Origin: Yoonia sp.
GTDB lineage: Bacteria; Pseudomonadota; Alphaproteobacteria; Rhodobacterales; Rhodobacteraceae
Assembly (NCBI GenBank): GCA_020627605.1
Contig: JAHDGO010000154.1
Coordinates: 1-5,529 of the forward strand
Reading direction: 5' to 3'
DNA: 5,529 nucleotides
Numbering within the stretch: the first letter of the stretch is position 1; the number at the start of each line of letters is the position of its first letter. The notes below the pieces were generated by a model. It worked only from the letters and a program-made list of their open reading frames with translations, did not search any database and was not told the DNA's origin. Shown here piece after piece: positions 1-5,529 of the stretch. Made by a program: the position numbers and the translations under genes.

Positions 1-125
1 ACACCAAGGTTCAGAACGCCTGACCTCTCAACCACAAGTTCGCCGATGGCGGCAAGGATGATCGGGGTGGCCGCCACCATGAGTGAGGCAAGCAAGAGGA
101 TCGGGTTGATGGAAGAAAGGTCCAT
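1..125 (-). CDS. ABC transporter permease, second subunit (YufQ/NupQ-like), N-terminal fragment
   Basis: Only 41 complete codons of this gene are in the window; it continues past the left edge. The translation begins MDLSSINPILLLASLMVAAT and continues through PIILAAIGELVVERSGVLNLG. The stretch GELVVERSGVLNLG is the N-terminal hallmark of the second permease of the nucleoside/purine ABC systems, preceded by a first membrane helix at about 8-29. The start at ATG 125 overlaps the stop of the 101-aa gene as TAATG, and a GGAGG ribosome-binding site lies six bases upstream. It is expected to form the heterodimeric membrane channel with the permease at 803-1879. Full-length relatives are about 300-320 residues. 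Confidence 0.93.
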   Translation of the reverse strand, partial: MDLSSINPILLLASLMVAATPIILAAIGELVVERSGVLNLG

Positions 126-430
126 TACAGGCCTCCGTGAACAACGAGATGCACGATCAGCGCCATCGTCAGCGCCGCGCCCAGCATCAGCCCCACATGC
201 CGTAGCGACGGACGGTGTAACCGGTCCAGCCGTGCGCGCAGGCTGGGTGACAGGCTTGCGGCAAAAAGGCCCGTTATCAGCACCACCGAGGCCACCACGA
301 TATGCGCACCGACGAATGCCAGCAGCGCCAGTCCGGCAGGGCCATCACCGGTCAGCATGCCATGCAGCATCCACAGCATCATTGGCCCCATGACCAACCC
401 CATCGCGATGGGCATCACCTGATGTCTCAT
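125..430 (-). CDS. Small Met/His-rich membrane protein, unknown function, in the ABC transporter operon (101 aa)
   Basis: I do not recognise this protein. Three membrane helices are likely: about 6-26, 33-56 and 78-98, with a basic loop at 65-78 (RARLDRLHRPSLRH) that should face the cytoplasm. It has ten Met and seven His in 101 residues. Helix 1 carries Met6, 10, 14, 17, 18, 21 and 25, which fall on one side of an ideal helix. Helix 3 ends with His94 and His98. I chose ATG 430 because the frame upstream of it runs inside the preceding 115-aa gene; a GGGGG stretch lies seven bases before this ATG. A longer start at 520 would overlap the previous gene by 62 bases. The stop overlaps the second permease start as TAATG, which strongly supports translation of this frame. 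Function is unknown; a transporter accessory role or metal-related role are both only guesses. Confidence 0.78.
   Translation of the reverse strand: MRHQVMPIAMGLVMGPMMLWMLHGMLTGDGPAGLALLAFVGAHIVVASVVLITGLFAASLSPSLRARLDRLHRPSLRHVGLMLGAALTMALIVHLVVHGGL
132..136 (-). promoter_or_regulatory. Ribosome-binding site for the second permease
   Basis: GGAGG on the minus strand, followed by a six-base spacer (CCTGTA) and ATG 125. It lies in the last codons of the 101-aa membrane protein gene, so the two are probably translationally coupled. It fixes the start of the partial permease. Confidence 0.78.
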
Positions 431-458
431 GCCGTGGCCCCCAAGTATTGGTTCATCG

Positions 459-806
459 CTACAAGATCCATGCCACCACCTCTTGCGGCACAACGAAGCC
501 GGCGACAAAACCAACGCCAAGTGCGATCAGCCAGCCGAAGCGTACCAGCCAATGCCGCGTCACCGGTTTTGCAGGTCGGCGCGCAGGTTTGATCCCGCTG
601 CCGCCGGTCATCTTGTAGATCAGATTGCGCGAGCCCCGGTTCATGCTGTCCATGAACCAGAAAAACGCCGCCATTCCGACGGTGGTCACCACCGCGATCT
701 GCCATCCCGCGCTGCCCGCCAGTTTGGTCATGTAGGCCAGAAACAGGCCAGCCAGAAACCCCAGCAGCGCGCGGTAGATACTGTCAAAGATGTCACTGCC
801 GCTCAT
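459..806 (-). CDS. Small membrane protein, unknown function, in the ABC transporter operon (115 aa)
   Basis: I do not recognise this protein. It has three likely membrane helices: about 10-26 (IYRALLGFLAGLFLAYM), 36-52 (QIAVVTTVGMAAFFWFM) and 90-114. Between helices 2 and 3 is a strongly basic loop at 57-89 with Arg57, Arg60, Lys65, Lys73, Arg76, Arg77, Lys80, Arg84 and Arg89. By the positive-inside rule the loop is cytoplasmic, the N-terminus inside and the C-terminus outside. Gene status is supported by the start: ATG 806 overlaps the permease stop as ATGA, with a GGCAGGTGGC purine-rich stretch just before it. The frame has no stop over 115 codons and its hydrophobic pattern is coherent. 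Its position between the two permease genes suggests an accessory role in assembly or regulation of the transporter, but this is inference only. No signal peptide, catalytic motif or cysteine is seen. Confidence 0.82.
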   Translation of the reverse strand: MSGSDIFDSIYRALLGFLAGLFLAYMTKLAGSAGWQIAVVTTVGMAAFFWFMDSMNRGSRNLIYKMTGGSGIKPARRPAKPVTRHWLVRFGWLIALGVGFVAGFVVPQEVVAWIL

Positions 807-1879
807 GCCACCTGCCGTCCCCAGCTCAGCCGGTAGTTGGTCAGCACATCGACCGCCAGCAGGAAGAACAAGAGCATCCCCTGCAGGATCTGGATCGCTG
901 CAATCGGCAGGCCAAGGTTCGATTGCGCGATTTCACCACCAATGTAGGTGAGTGCCATCAACGCGCCCGCCAGCAGGATGCCAACGGGGTGCAAGCGGCC
1001 CAGAAAGGCCACGATGATGGCCGTAAAGCCGTAGCCCACATTGAAGTCGATGCTGACCTGTCCGGCGGGACCTGCAATCTCGAACAGCCCGGCCAGCCCG
1101 GCCAACCCGCCAGAGAGCCCCATGCAAACAAGAACCAGCAGGCTGGGGTTCACACCCGCAAACCGCGCCGCCCGCGGGCTTTGCCCCGCCAGCCGCACGT
1201 TGAAGCCAAAGATATGCCGGGACAACGCGACATAGGCGAGGATCACCGCGATGAAGGCTGTGACAACGCCCCAATGCATGCCGATCTGCTGGTTGATCCA
1301 GCTTGTCGCGGCGGGATATTGCGCAAGGTTCCGGCTACCCGGAAAGCCCATGCCATCGGGGTTGCGCAAGGCCCCCAGCGCCATGGAGGCCAGCAGTTGT
1401 TCGGCCACATAGACCAGCATCAGCGAGACCAGGATTTCATTTGTGCCGAAGCGGACGCGCAAAACGCCGGGGATCATCGCCCAGAGGCATCCACCCAGCG
1501 CCCCGGCAATGACCATCAGCGGAAAGATGATGAACAGCTCGCTTGGATAAAAAGCGAGCCCTACCGCCGCCCCGCAGATGGCCCCGACGATATATTGCCC
1601 CTCTGCCCCGATGTTCCAGATACCGGCGCGGAACCCAAACGACAGACCAATGGCGATCAGCACCAGCGGTGCCCCCTTGATCAGCAGTTGCGGGCGGTAG
1701 AACCAAGCGAATTCCGAAAAGAGCGGATCAAGGAAAATCGTGCGGATCGTCTCAAACGGGTTCTGGCCCAGTGCCGCAAACAGCAGGCCACCAAAGACCA
1801 TCGTCAGGACAACCGCCAGCACCGGCGTCGCAAAGACCCAGAAACGGGACGGCTGCGGGCGTTTTTCAAGCCTCAACAT
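803..1879 (-). CDS. ABC transporter permease, BPD_transp_2 family (YufP/NupP-like)
   Basis: A 358-residue inner-membrane permease, expected to pair with the second permease at the left edge and the double ATPase to import a purine or nucleoside. The chain is almost continuously hydrophobic, with a basic N-terminal tail (MLRLEKRPQPSR) followed by a first helix at about 14-37. The hallmark FRAGIWNIGAEGQYIVGA at 83-100 is typical of the YufP-like branch of PF02653, and Gly-rich segments such as MGLSGGLAGLAGLFEIAG and VGYGFTAIIVAFLGRLHP follow. I chose ATG 1879 over ATG 1903 because a GGAGGT ribosome-binding site ends five bases before it and the basic tail then starts as expected; this leaves a 14-base overlap with the ATPase gene. 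Eight extra residues (MPMTWRSR) would be added by the upstream start. The stop overlaps the next gene as ATGA. Confidence 0.93.
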   Translation of the reverse strand: MLRLEKRPQPSRFWVFATPVLAVVLTMVFGGLLFAALGQNPFETIRTIFLDPLFSEFAWFYRPQLLIKGAPLVLIAIGLSFGFRAGIWNIGAEGQYIVGAICGAAVGLAFYPSELFIIFPLMVIAGALGGCLWAMIPGVLRVRFGTNEILVSLMLVYVAEQLLASMALGALRNPDGMGFPGSRNLAQYPAATSWINQQIGMHWGVVTAFIAVILAYVALSRHIFGFNVRLAGQSPRAARFAGVNPSLLVLVCMGLSGGLAGLAGLFEIAGPAGQVSIDFNVGYGFTAIIVAFLGRLHPVGILLAGALMALTYIGGEIAQSNLGLPIAAIQILQGMLLFFLLAVDVLTNYRLSWGRQVA

Positions 1880-3389
1880 GCGCGACCTCCATGTCATGGG
1901 CACCGCCCAGCATCAGCCCGATCTCTTCCACCGTCAGCCCCTTGGCAGGGCGCGGCGCTGACAGGCGGCCCTCATTCAAGGCGGCAAAGCGGTCAGAGAT
2001 TTCCATCAGTTCGTCCAGATCCTGACTGATGACGATGACAGCGGCCCCTTTCGCTGCCAGATCAAGCAGCGCCTGACGGATAGCGGCAGCGGCAGAAGCA
2101 TCGACACCCCATGTCGGCTGATTGACGATCAACACCTCTGGCGCCTGCATGATCTCACGTCCGATCACGAATTTCTGCAGGTTCCCGCCAGACAGCGACC
2201 GCGCCGCGTTCTGCGGCCCCGGCGTGCGCACATCAAAGGCCTTGATCACCCCTTCGGCAAAGCCGCGTGCCTTGCCCCATTGCACAAAGCCACGCCGCGT
2301 CAGACCCTGACGGGTTGCGGCGGTCAGAACAGCGTTCTCTGTCAGGCTCATATCAGGGGCAGCAGCATGGCCCATCCGTTCTTCTGGCGCGGCCAGCAAC
2401 CCGGCCTTTCGCCGTGCGTTGGGGGGCATCTGGCCGATGGCCTGATCCTTATAACGGATCATCGCGGCGGCCGTCCGCATCTCGCCTGACAGGGCGGCTA
2501 CAAGCTCATCCTGACCATTGCCGGCAACGCCACCGATGCCTAGCACCTCACCCTTGCGCACGTCCACGGTGATCTCACGCAGGGGTGTGCCAAAACGGTG
2601 CGGGGCAGGGGCTGACAAGCCCTGCAACGACAAGACCGTCTCACCGGCAGGTTTGTCGGCCTTTTCCGGCACATGCAGTTTGCTACCCACCATCAACTCG
2701 GCCATGTCGCGGGCCGATGTCTGGCGTGGATCGCAGGTGCCGACAACCGCGCCCAACCGCAGCACCGTGGCATTTTCGCAAAGCGCGCGGATCTCTTCCA
2801 GCTTGTGCGAGATATACAGGATCGCGGTACCTTCGGCAGAAAGCTTGCGCAGAGTCTCAAACAGGATCGTGACCTCCTGCGGGGTCAGAACCGACGTGGG
2901 TTCATCCATGATCAACAGCTTGGGGTCCTGCAGCAGGCAGCGGATGATCTCAACCCGTTGCCGTTCCCCGGCTGACAGATCGCCCACCACACGGTCCGGG
3001 TCCAGCGGCAGGCCGTATTGATCAGAGACAGCGCGCACCTGTGCAGCAATCTGGGCCTGCTTGGGCGGGTCCTCCATGCCGAGGGCGATGTTCTCGGCCA
3101 CATTCATCGCATCGAAAAGCGAGAAATGCTGGAACACCATGGCAATCCCGGCCGCACGGGCGGCGTGCGGGTCATGCGGCTGGAACGGCGCACCATGCAG
3201 TGCCATGGTTCCGCTGTCGGGTTTGACAAGGCCGTAGATCGTTTTGACCAGTGTGGATTTGCCTGCGCCATTCTCGCCCAGAAGGGCGTGCACCTCACCC
3301 GGCAGAATATCGAAAGAGACGTCTTTGTTGGCGACAACACCGGGATAGGCCTTTGTCAGCCCCGTCAGGCGCAACAGCGGTGTGGTCAT
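1866..3389 (-). CDS. ABC transporter ATP-binding protein, double-domain purine/nucleoside type (YufO/NupO-like)
   Basis: A 507-residue ATPase with two fused nucleotide-binding domains that powers an importer built with the two permeases of this operon. Domain 1 is canonical: Walker A GENGAGKS at 38-45, Q-loop Gln87 (VFQHFSLFD), signature LSAGERQRVE at 138-147, Walker B LLIMDEP at 158-164 and H-loop His195 (YISHKLEE). Domain 2 is degenerate: GGVAGNGQDE at 286-295 in place of Walker A, signature LSGGNLQK at 399-406, NQPTWGVD at 423-430 with Gln where the catalytic Glu would be, and SQDLDE at 455-460 with Gln for the switch His. This asymmetry and length are usual for the ribose/nucleoside-type ATPases (RbsA, MglA, YufO). 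The 'HFSLFDAMNVAENI' stretch is like the BmpA-linked nucleoside class. The ATG at 3389 gives the ATGA overlap with xdhC and precedes the conserved 'LRLTGLTKAYPGVVA'; the open frame continues upstream inside xdhC but has no family similarity. The substrate is inferred from the xdh neighbours. Confidence 0.93.
   Translation of the reverse strand: MTTPLLRLTGLTKAYPGVVANKDVSFDILPGEVHALLGENGAGKSTLVKTIYGLVKPDSGTMALHGAPFQPHDPHAARAAGIAMVFQHFSLFDAMNVAENIALGMEDPPKQAQIAAQVRAVSDQYGLPLDPDRVVGDLSAGERQRVEIIRCLLQDPKLLIMDEPTSVLTPQEVTILFETLRKLSAEGTAILYISHKLEEIRALCENATVLRLGAVVGTCDPRQTSARDMAELMVGSKLHVPEKADKPAGETVLSLQGLSAPAPHRFGTPLREITVDVRKGEVLGIGGVAGNGQDELVAALSGEMRTAAAMIRYKDQAIGQMPPNARRKAGLLAAPEERMGHAAAPDMSLTENAVLTAATRQGLTRRGFVQWGKARGFAEGVIKAFDVRTPGPQNAARSLSGGNLQKFVIGREIMQAPEVLIVNQPTWGVDASAAAAIRQALLDLAAKGAAVIVISQDLDELMEISDRFAALNEGRLSAPRPAKGLTVEEIGLMLGGAHDMEVAHVEA
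1885..1890 (-). promoter_or_regulatory. Ribosome-binding site deciding the permease start at 1879
   Basis: On the minus strand this reads GGAGGT, a near-consensus Shine-Dalgarno, with a five-base spacer (CGCGC) before ATG 1879. It lies within the last codons of the ATPase gene, so initiation at the permease probably depends on translation of the ATPase end (translational coupling). It argues against the longer start at 1903, whose ATG lies upstream of this site. Confidence 0.8.
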
Positions 3390-4126
3390 GCGCTTTGGTC
3401 CTTTGCCCCGGTTTTCCCGGTGTCGATCATGGCAGTCGCAACGCCAAGTGCAATGGCCGCAGGGTGTTTTCCAAGGCCCGGATCGCCAATGGGACAAGCA
3501 ATGCGTGAAATACTGGCAGGGGTATGCCCCAATGCGGCGAGCCTGCTTTTGAACCGCGCCCATTTCGTCGCCGAACCGATCAGCCCGGCGCTTTGAAAGC
3601 CGTGGCGCAGCAAAGCATGGCACAATGCCAGATCCAGCTCATGGCTGTAGGTGACGATCAGGTGTTCGGCGTCCGGTGGGGCATGCTTCACGATCATCGC
3701 CGGATCAGCAGCGACAAGGGTTTCGACATCCGTTTCAGGAAAGCGGTCAGCGTGGGTATCGACCCAGGTGATTGCGAAATCAGGCAGGGGTTGCATCACA
3801 TGCACCAGTGCCCGCCCCACATGGCCTGCGCCGTAAATCCAAAGTGGGCGGGCCGGGGGCAGGGTGATGTCTGCGGCAGCCTGCAGTTCCAGCGTCACAG
3901 CGCCGCCGCAGCATTGGCCAAGGTGCGGCCCGAGTGGCATCTGCATCCGCTGGGTCTGACGCCCTTCGGCCAGCATCCTGCGGGCGGCGATCATCGCCTC
4001 CCACTCCAGCCTGCCGCCACCAATGGTGCCCTCGGTCCGGTCGGCCCAGACCAGCATTTGCGTGCCGGCGTCCCGCGGGGCAGAGCCTGCGGTTTTGGCC
4101 ACGGTGATGCGGATTGCGCCGCTCAT
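3386..4126 (-). CDS. xdhC: Xanthine dehydrogenase accessory protein XdhC (Moco chaperone)
   Basis: XdhC binds the molybdenum cofactor, favours its sulfurated form and inserts it into XdhB; it is not part of the final enzyme. The 246-residue product shows the XdhC/CoxI domain in order: TAGSAPRDAG at 12-21, GTIGGGRLEWEA at 33-44 and GQCCGG at 70-75, whose cysteines are candidates for cofactor contact. A Rossmann-type second domain follows, with WIYGAGHVGRAL at 96-107, an acidic residue ending the second strand (VD at 122-123), TYSHELD at 159-165, GLIGSATKWARF at 181-192 and RIACPIG at 208-214. The ATG at 4126 overlaps the xdhB stop by four bases and follows an AAAGGG element, so it is the likely start. 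The N-terminus is then short: family members as I recall them have roughly a dozen more residues before the first conserved motif. The 3' end overlaps the ABC ATPase start as ATGA. Confidence 0.94.
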   Translation of the reverse strand: MSGAIRITVAKTAGSAPRDAGTQMLVWADRTEGTIGGGRLEWEAMIAARRMLAEGRQTQRMQMPLGPHLGQCCGGAVTLELQAAADITLPPARPLWIYGAGHVGRALVHVMQPLPDFAITWVDTHADRFPETDVETLVAADPAMIVKHAPPDAEHLIVTYSHELDLALCHALLRHGFQSAGLIGSATKWARFKSRLAALGHTPASISRIACPIGDPGLGKHPAAIALGVATAMIDTGKTGAKDQSA

Positions 4127-5529
4127 CCCCGCGCCCTTTCGACCGCGCGCAACACCTCTTCCGCCGTGGCCGGGGCCTGCAGATCAGGATAGCGGGGGCC
4201 ACAGGCCGCGCAGGCGTCAGAGAGCGCAAGAAAAACGGAAGTGCCCAGCATGAACGGCGGCTCCCCCACGGCCTTTGAGCGATAGATCGTCTGCGCCGGA
4301 TTGGGCTGATCCCAGAGGGTGACATTGAACACAGGTGGCCGGTCCGAACAGGCAGGGATCTTGTAGGTCGATGGCGCATGGGTCCGCAAACGGCCTGTGT
4401 CATCCCAGACCAGTTCTTCCGTGGTCAGCCAGCCTGCGCCTTGGACAAAACCACCCTCGATCTGCCCGATGTCGAGGGCCGGGTTCAGAGAAGTGCCAGC
4501 GTCATGCAGGATATCGGTGCGCAGGATGCGGTTTTCGCCAGTCAGCGTGTCGATCACAACTTCGCTGACGGCGGCCCCTTGCGCGAAATAAAAGAACGGG
4601 CGGCCTTCACCCCTGATCCGGTCCCATGACAGATCAGGCGTCTTGTAGAACCCTGTGGCCGACAGGCTGACCCGGTTCAGGTAAGCGGTTTGCGCAGCTT
4701 CGGCAAAACTCATGACCGTCGCTCCGATGGTCACAGTGCCATCGACAAACTGCACATCTTCCACCTGCGCCTGATGCAGCTCGGCCAGACAGACTGCCAT
4801 GCGGTCCCGGATCATATCGCAAGCCGCGGCCACCGCCATCCCGTTGAGGTCCGACCCGGAAGAGGCCGCCGTGGCAGAGGTATTTGGCACCTTGCCGGTA
4901 TCGGTCGCGGTGATTTTGACGGCGCTGACATCAATCCCGAACCGGCTGGCCGCGACCTGTGCGACCTTCTGGAACAGACCCTGCCCCATCTCGGTCCCGC
5001 CGTGGTTCATATGTACCGATCCATCGGCATAGACATGCACAAGCGCACCCGCCTGATTGAGGTGGCTGAGGGTAAAGGAAATCCCGAATTTCACCGGGGT
5101 GAAGGCAATGCCCTTCTTCAGGACCGGCTCTGCCCGGTTCCAGTTGGCGATCACCGCGCGGCGCTTGTGGTAGTCGGACCGCGCCAGCAAGGCCTCTGTC
5201 ATTTCGTGCAAAATGAAATCACTGACCGGCATCTGGTAAGGGGTCGTCTGCATGGCGGGCTGCGGCGAGTACGATCCACCATAGCGCCTGCCAGTCCCCG
5301 GCTTCTTCTGTTCGGAAATATCCTCGGGGGGGCCCGCAGGGCGGGGGGCGGACAGCCCCCCTGCGTCCATCGCGGTATAGTAATTCCGCTGGCGGATGAC
5401 CGCAGGGTCCTGACCAAGCGTGGCCGCGATATGGTCCATCACCCGCTCAATCCCCAGCACCCCCTGCGGGCCGCCAAACCCGCGGAAGGCCGTGGCTGAT
5501 TGCGTGTTGGTTTTCAGTCGGTGCGAGGT
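4123..5529 (-). CDS. xdhB: Xanthine dehydrogenase, molybdopterin-binding subunit (partial, C-terminal 468 aa)
   Basis: This is the large catalytic subunit of the bacterial XdhAB enzyme, which hydroxylates hypoxanthine and xanthine to urate in the cytoplasm at a molybdenum cofactor. The frame is open to the window edge with no start, so about the first 300 residues are missing compared with a family length near 770-800. Visible family signatures, numbered from the first codon seen: FRGFGGPQG at 15-23, whose Arg16 matches the substrate-binding Arg of the family; GISFTLSHLNQAG with the conserved Phe at 152; NHGGTEMGQG at 175-184; and KAVGEPP near the C-terminus, whose Glu423 (codon 4261-4263) matches the catalytic base. 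The tail 'DLQAPATAEEVLRAVE' is typical of XdhB. The oddity is an extra stretch between RNYY and TTPY (about residues 54-92), part of which is a repeat-like DNA segment. The stop overlaps the xdhC start as ATGA. Confidence 0.96.
   Translation of the reverse strand, partial: TSHRLKTNTQSATAFRGFGGPQGVLGIERVMDHIAATLGQDPAVIRQRNYYTAMDAGGLSAPRPAGPPEDISEQKKPGTGRRYGGSYSPQPAMQTTPYQMPVSDFILHEMTEALLARSDYHKRRAVIANWNRAEPVLKKGIAFTPVKFGISFTLSHLNQAGALVHVYADGSVHMNHGGTEMGQGLFQKVAQVAASRFGIDVSAVKITATDTGKVPNTSATAASSGSDLNGMAVAAACDMIRDRMAVCLAELHQAQVEDVQFVDGTVTIGATVMSFAEAAQTAYLNRVSLSATGFYKTPDLSWDRIRGEGRPFFYFAQGAAVSEVVIDTLTGENRILRTDILHDAGTSLNPALDIGQIEGGFVQGAGWLTTEELVWDDTGRLRTHAPSTYKIPACSDRPPVFNVTLWDQPNPAQTIYRSKAVGEPPFMLGTSVFLALSDACAACGPRYPDLQAPATAEEVLRAVERARG
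5291..5362 (-). repeat. GC-rich double-hairpin, repeat-like segment read in frame within xdhB
   Basis: Two adjacent inverted repeats are visible. The first has arms GGGGGGC at 5343-5349 and GCCCCCC at 5355-5361 with a five-base loop (GGACA). The second has arms GCCC at 5332-5335 and GGGC at 5339-5342 with a three-base loop. On the minus strand they are followed by CCCCGAGGATATTTCCGAAC and then AGAAGAAGCC. From memory, the pattern 'CCCCGAGGATATTT ... AGAAGAAG' recurs in intergenic regions of Rhodobacteraceae genomes, so this looks like a copy of a dispersed palindromic element; only one copy is in this window. It encodes about GGLSAPRPAGPPEDISEQKK of XdhB and keeps the frame. Exact element ends cannot be set from one copy. 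Confidence 0.6.

Noticed and set aside
431..520. 30-residue N-terminal extension of the 101-aa membrane protein
   Set aside because: Most of it overlaps the preceding 115-aa gene (62 bases) and it contains a basic, Cys-containing stretch unlike the rest. ATG 430 gives a tidy start just before helix 1.
1939..1966. The residues LSAPRPA in the ABC ATPase C-terminus match LSAPRPA in the xdhB insert, suggesting a second copy of the repeat
   Set aside because: The DNA here lacks the GC hairpins, and the GAGGATATTT and AGAAGAAG parts. A similar 'LSPARP' stretch is, as I recall, normal at this place in related ATPases, so the match looks accidental.
923..2029. Long plus-strand open frame of 368 codons opposite the permease and ATPase genes
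   Set aside because: It is rich in Gln, His, Arg and Pro without domain character, as expected for the complement of a G+C-rich hydrophobic gene. The minus-strand permease in the same place has clear family motifs.
3390..3623. N-terminal extension of the ABC ATPase by 78 residues
   Set aside because: The extension lies wholly inside xdhC, is Cys/His/Arg-rich and lacks family similarity. The ATG at 3389 gives the ATGA overlap and the usual ATPase N-terminus.
5326..5361. The GC hairpins as a transcription terminator within xdhB
   Set aside because: No U-tract follows either hairpin on the coding strand, and the segment sits in the middle of an intact gene followed by conserved catalytic motifs.
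4690..5499. Plus-strand open frame of 269 codons opposite xdhB
   Set aside because: It is the antisense shadow of xdhB, with Arg/His/Gly-rich composition, no recognisable motif and no ribosome-binding site that I could argue for.

Overview
The window reads as part of one tightly packed minus-strand operon for purine catabolism and purine or nucleoside uptake. The G+C-rich sequence, the chain of overlapping genes, the xdhB-xdhC gene order and the look of the proteins suggest an alphaproteobacterium, most likely Rhodobacterales (Roseobacter/Rhodobacter group). That placement is inferred from protein character; no rRNA or other marker gene is present.

Layout in the direction of transcription (high to low coordinates): the C-terminal 468 residues of the xanthine dehydrogenase molybdopterin subunit (xdhB, running in from the right edge); xdhC, the Moco-insertion chaperone of that enzyme; a double-domain sugar/nucleoside-type ABC ATPase; a BPD_transp_2-type permease; two small three-helix membrane proteins of unknown function (115 and 101 residues); and the first 41 complete codons of a second permease, which runs off the left edge. 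Junctions are ATGA (xdhB/xdhC, xdhC/ATPase, permease/115-aa protein), a 14-base overlap (ATPase/permease), and TAATG (101-aa protein/second permease). The only non-coding DNA is 28 bases at 431-458. No promoter, terminator, tRNA, rRNA or CRISPR was seen, so the operon promoter should lie beyond the right edge, probably upstream of xdhA.

How the genes fit together: the ABC system resembles the BmpA/NupOPQ (YufNOPQ) class that imports nucleosides or purines, and xanthine dehydrogenase oxidises hypoxanthine and xanthine to urate. Translational coupling of xdhC to the ATPase gene suggests that uptake and oxidation of a purine are produced together. The substrate-binding lipoprotein and xdhA are not in the window.

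Two things stand out. First, xdhB carries a G/C-rich double-hairpin segment (about 5291-5362) that resembles a dispersed intergenic repeat of Rhodobacteraceae yet is read through in frame, adding roughly 30-40 residues to the enzyme. Second, two unrecognised small membrane proteins sit between the two permease genes; one has a strikingly Met-lined first helix. These are the best candidates for undescribed biology here.
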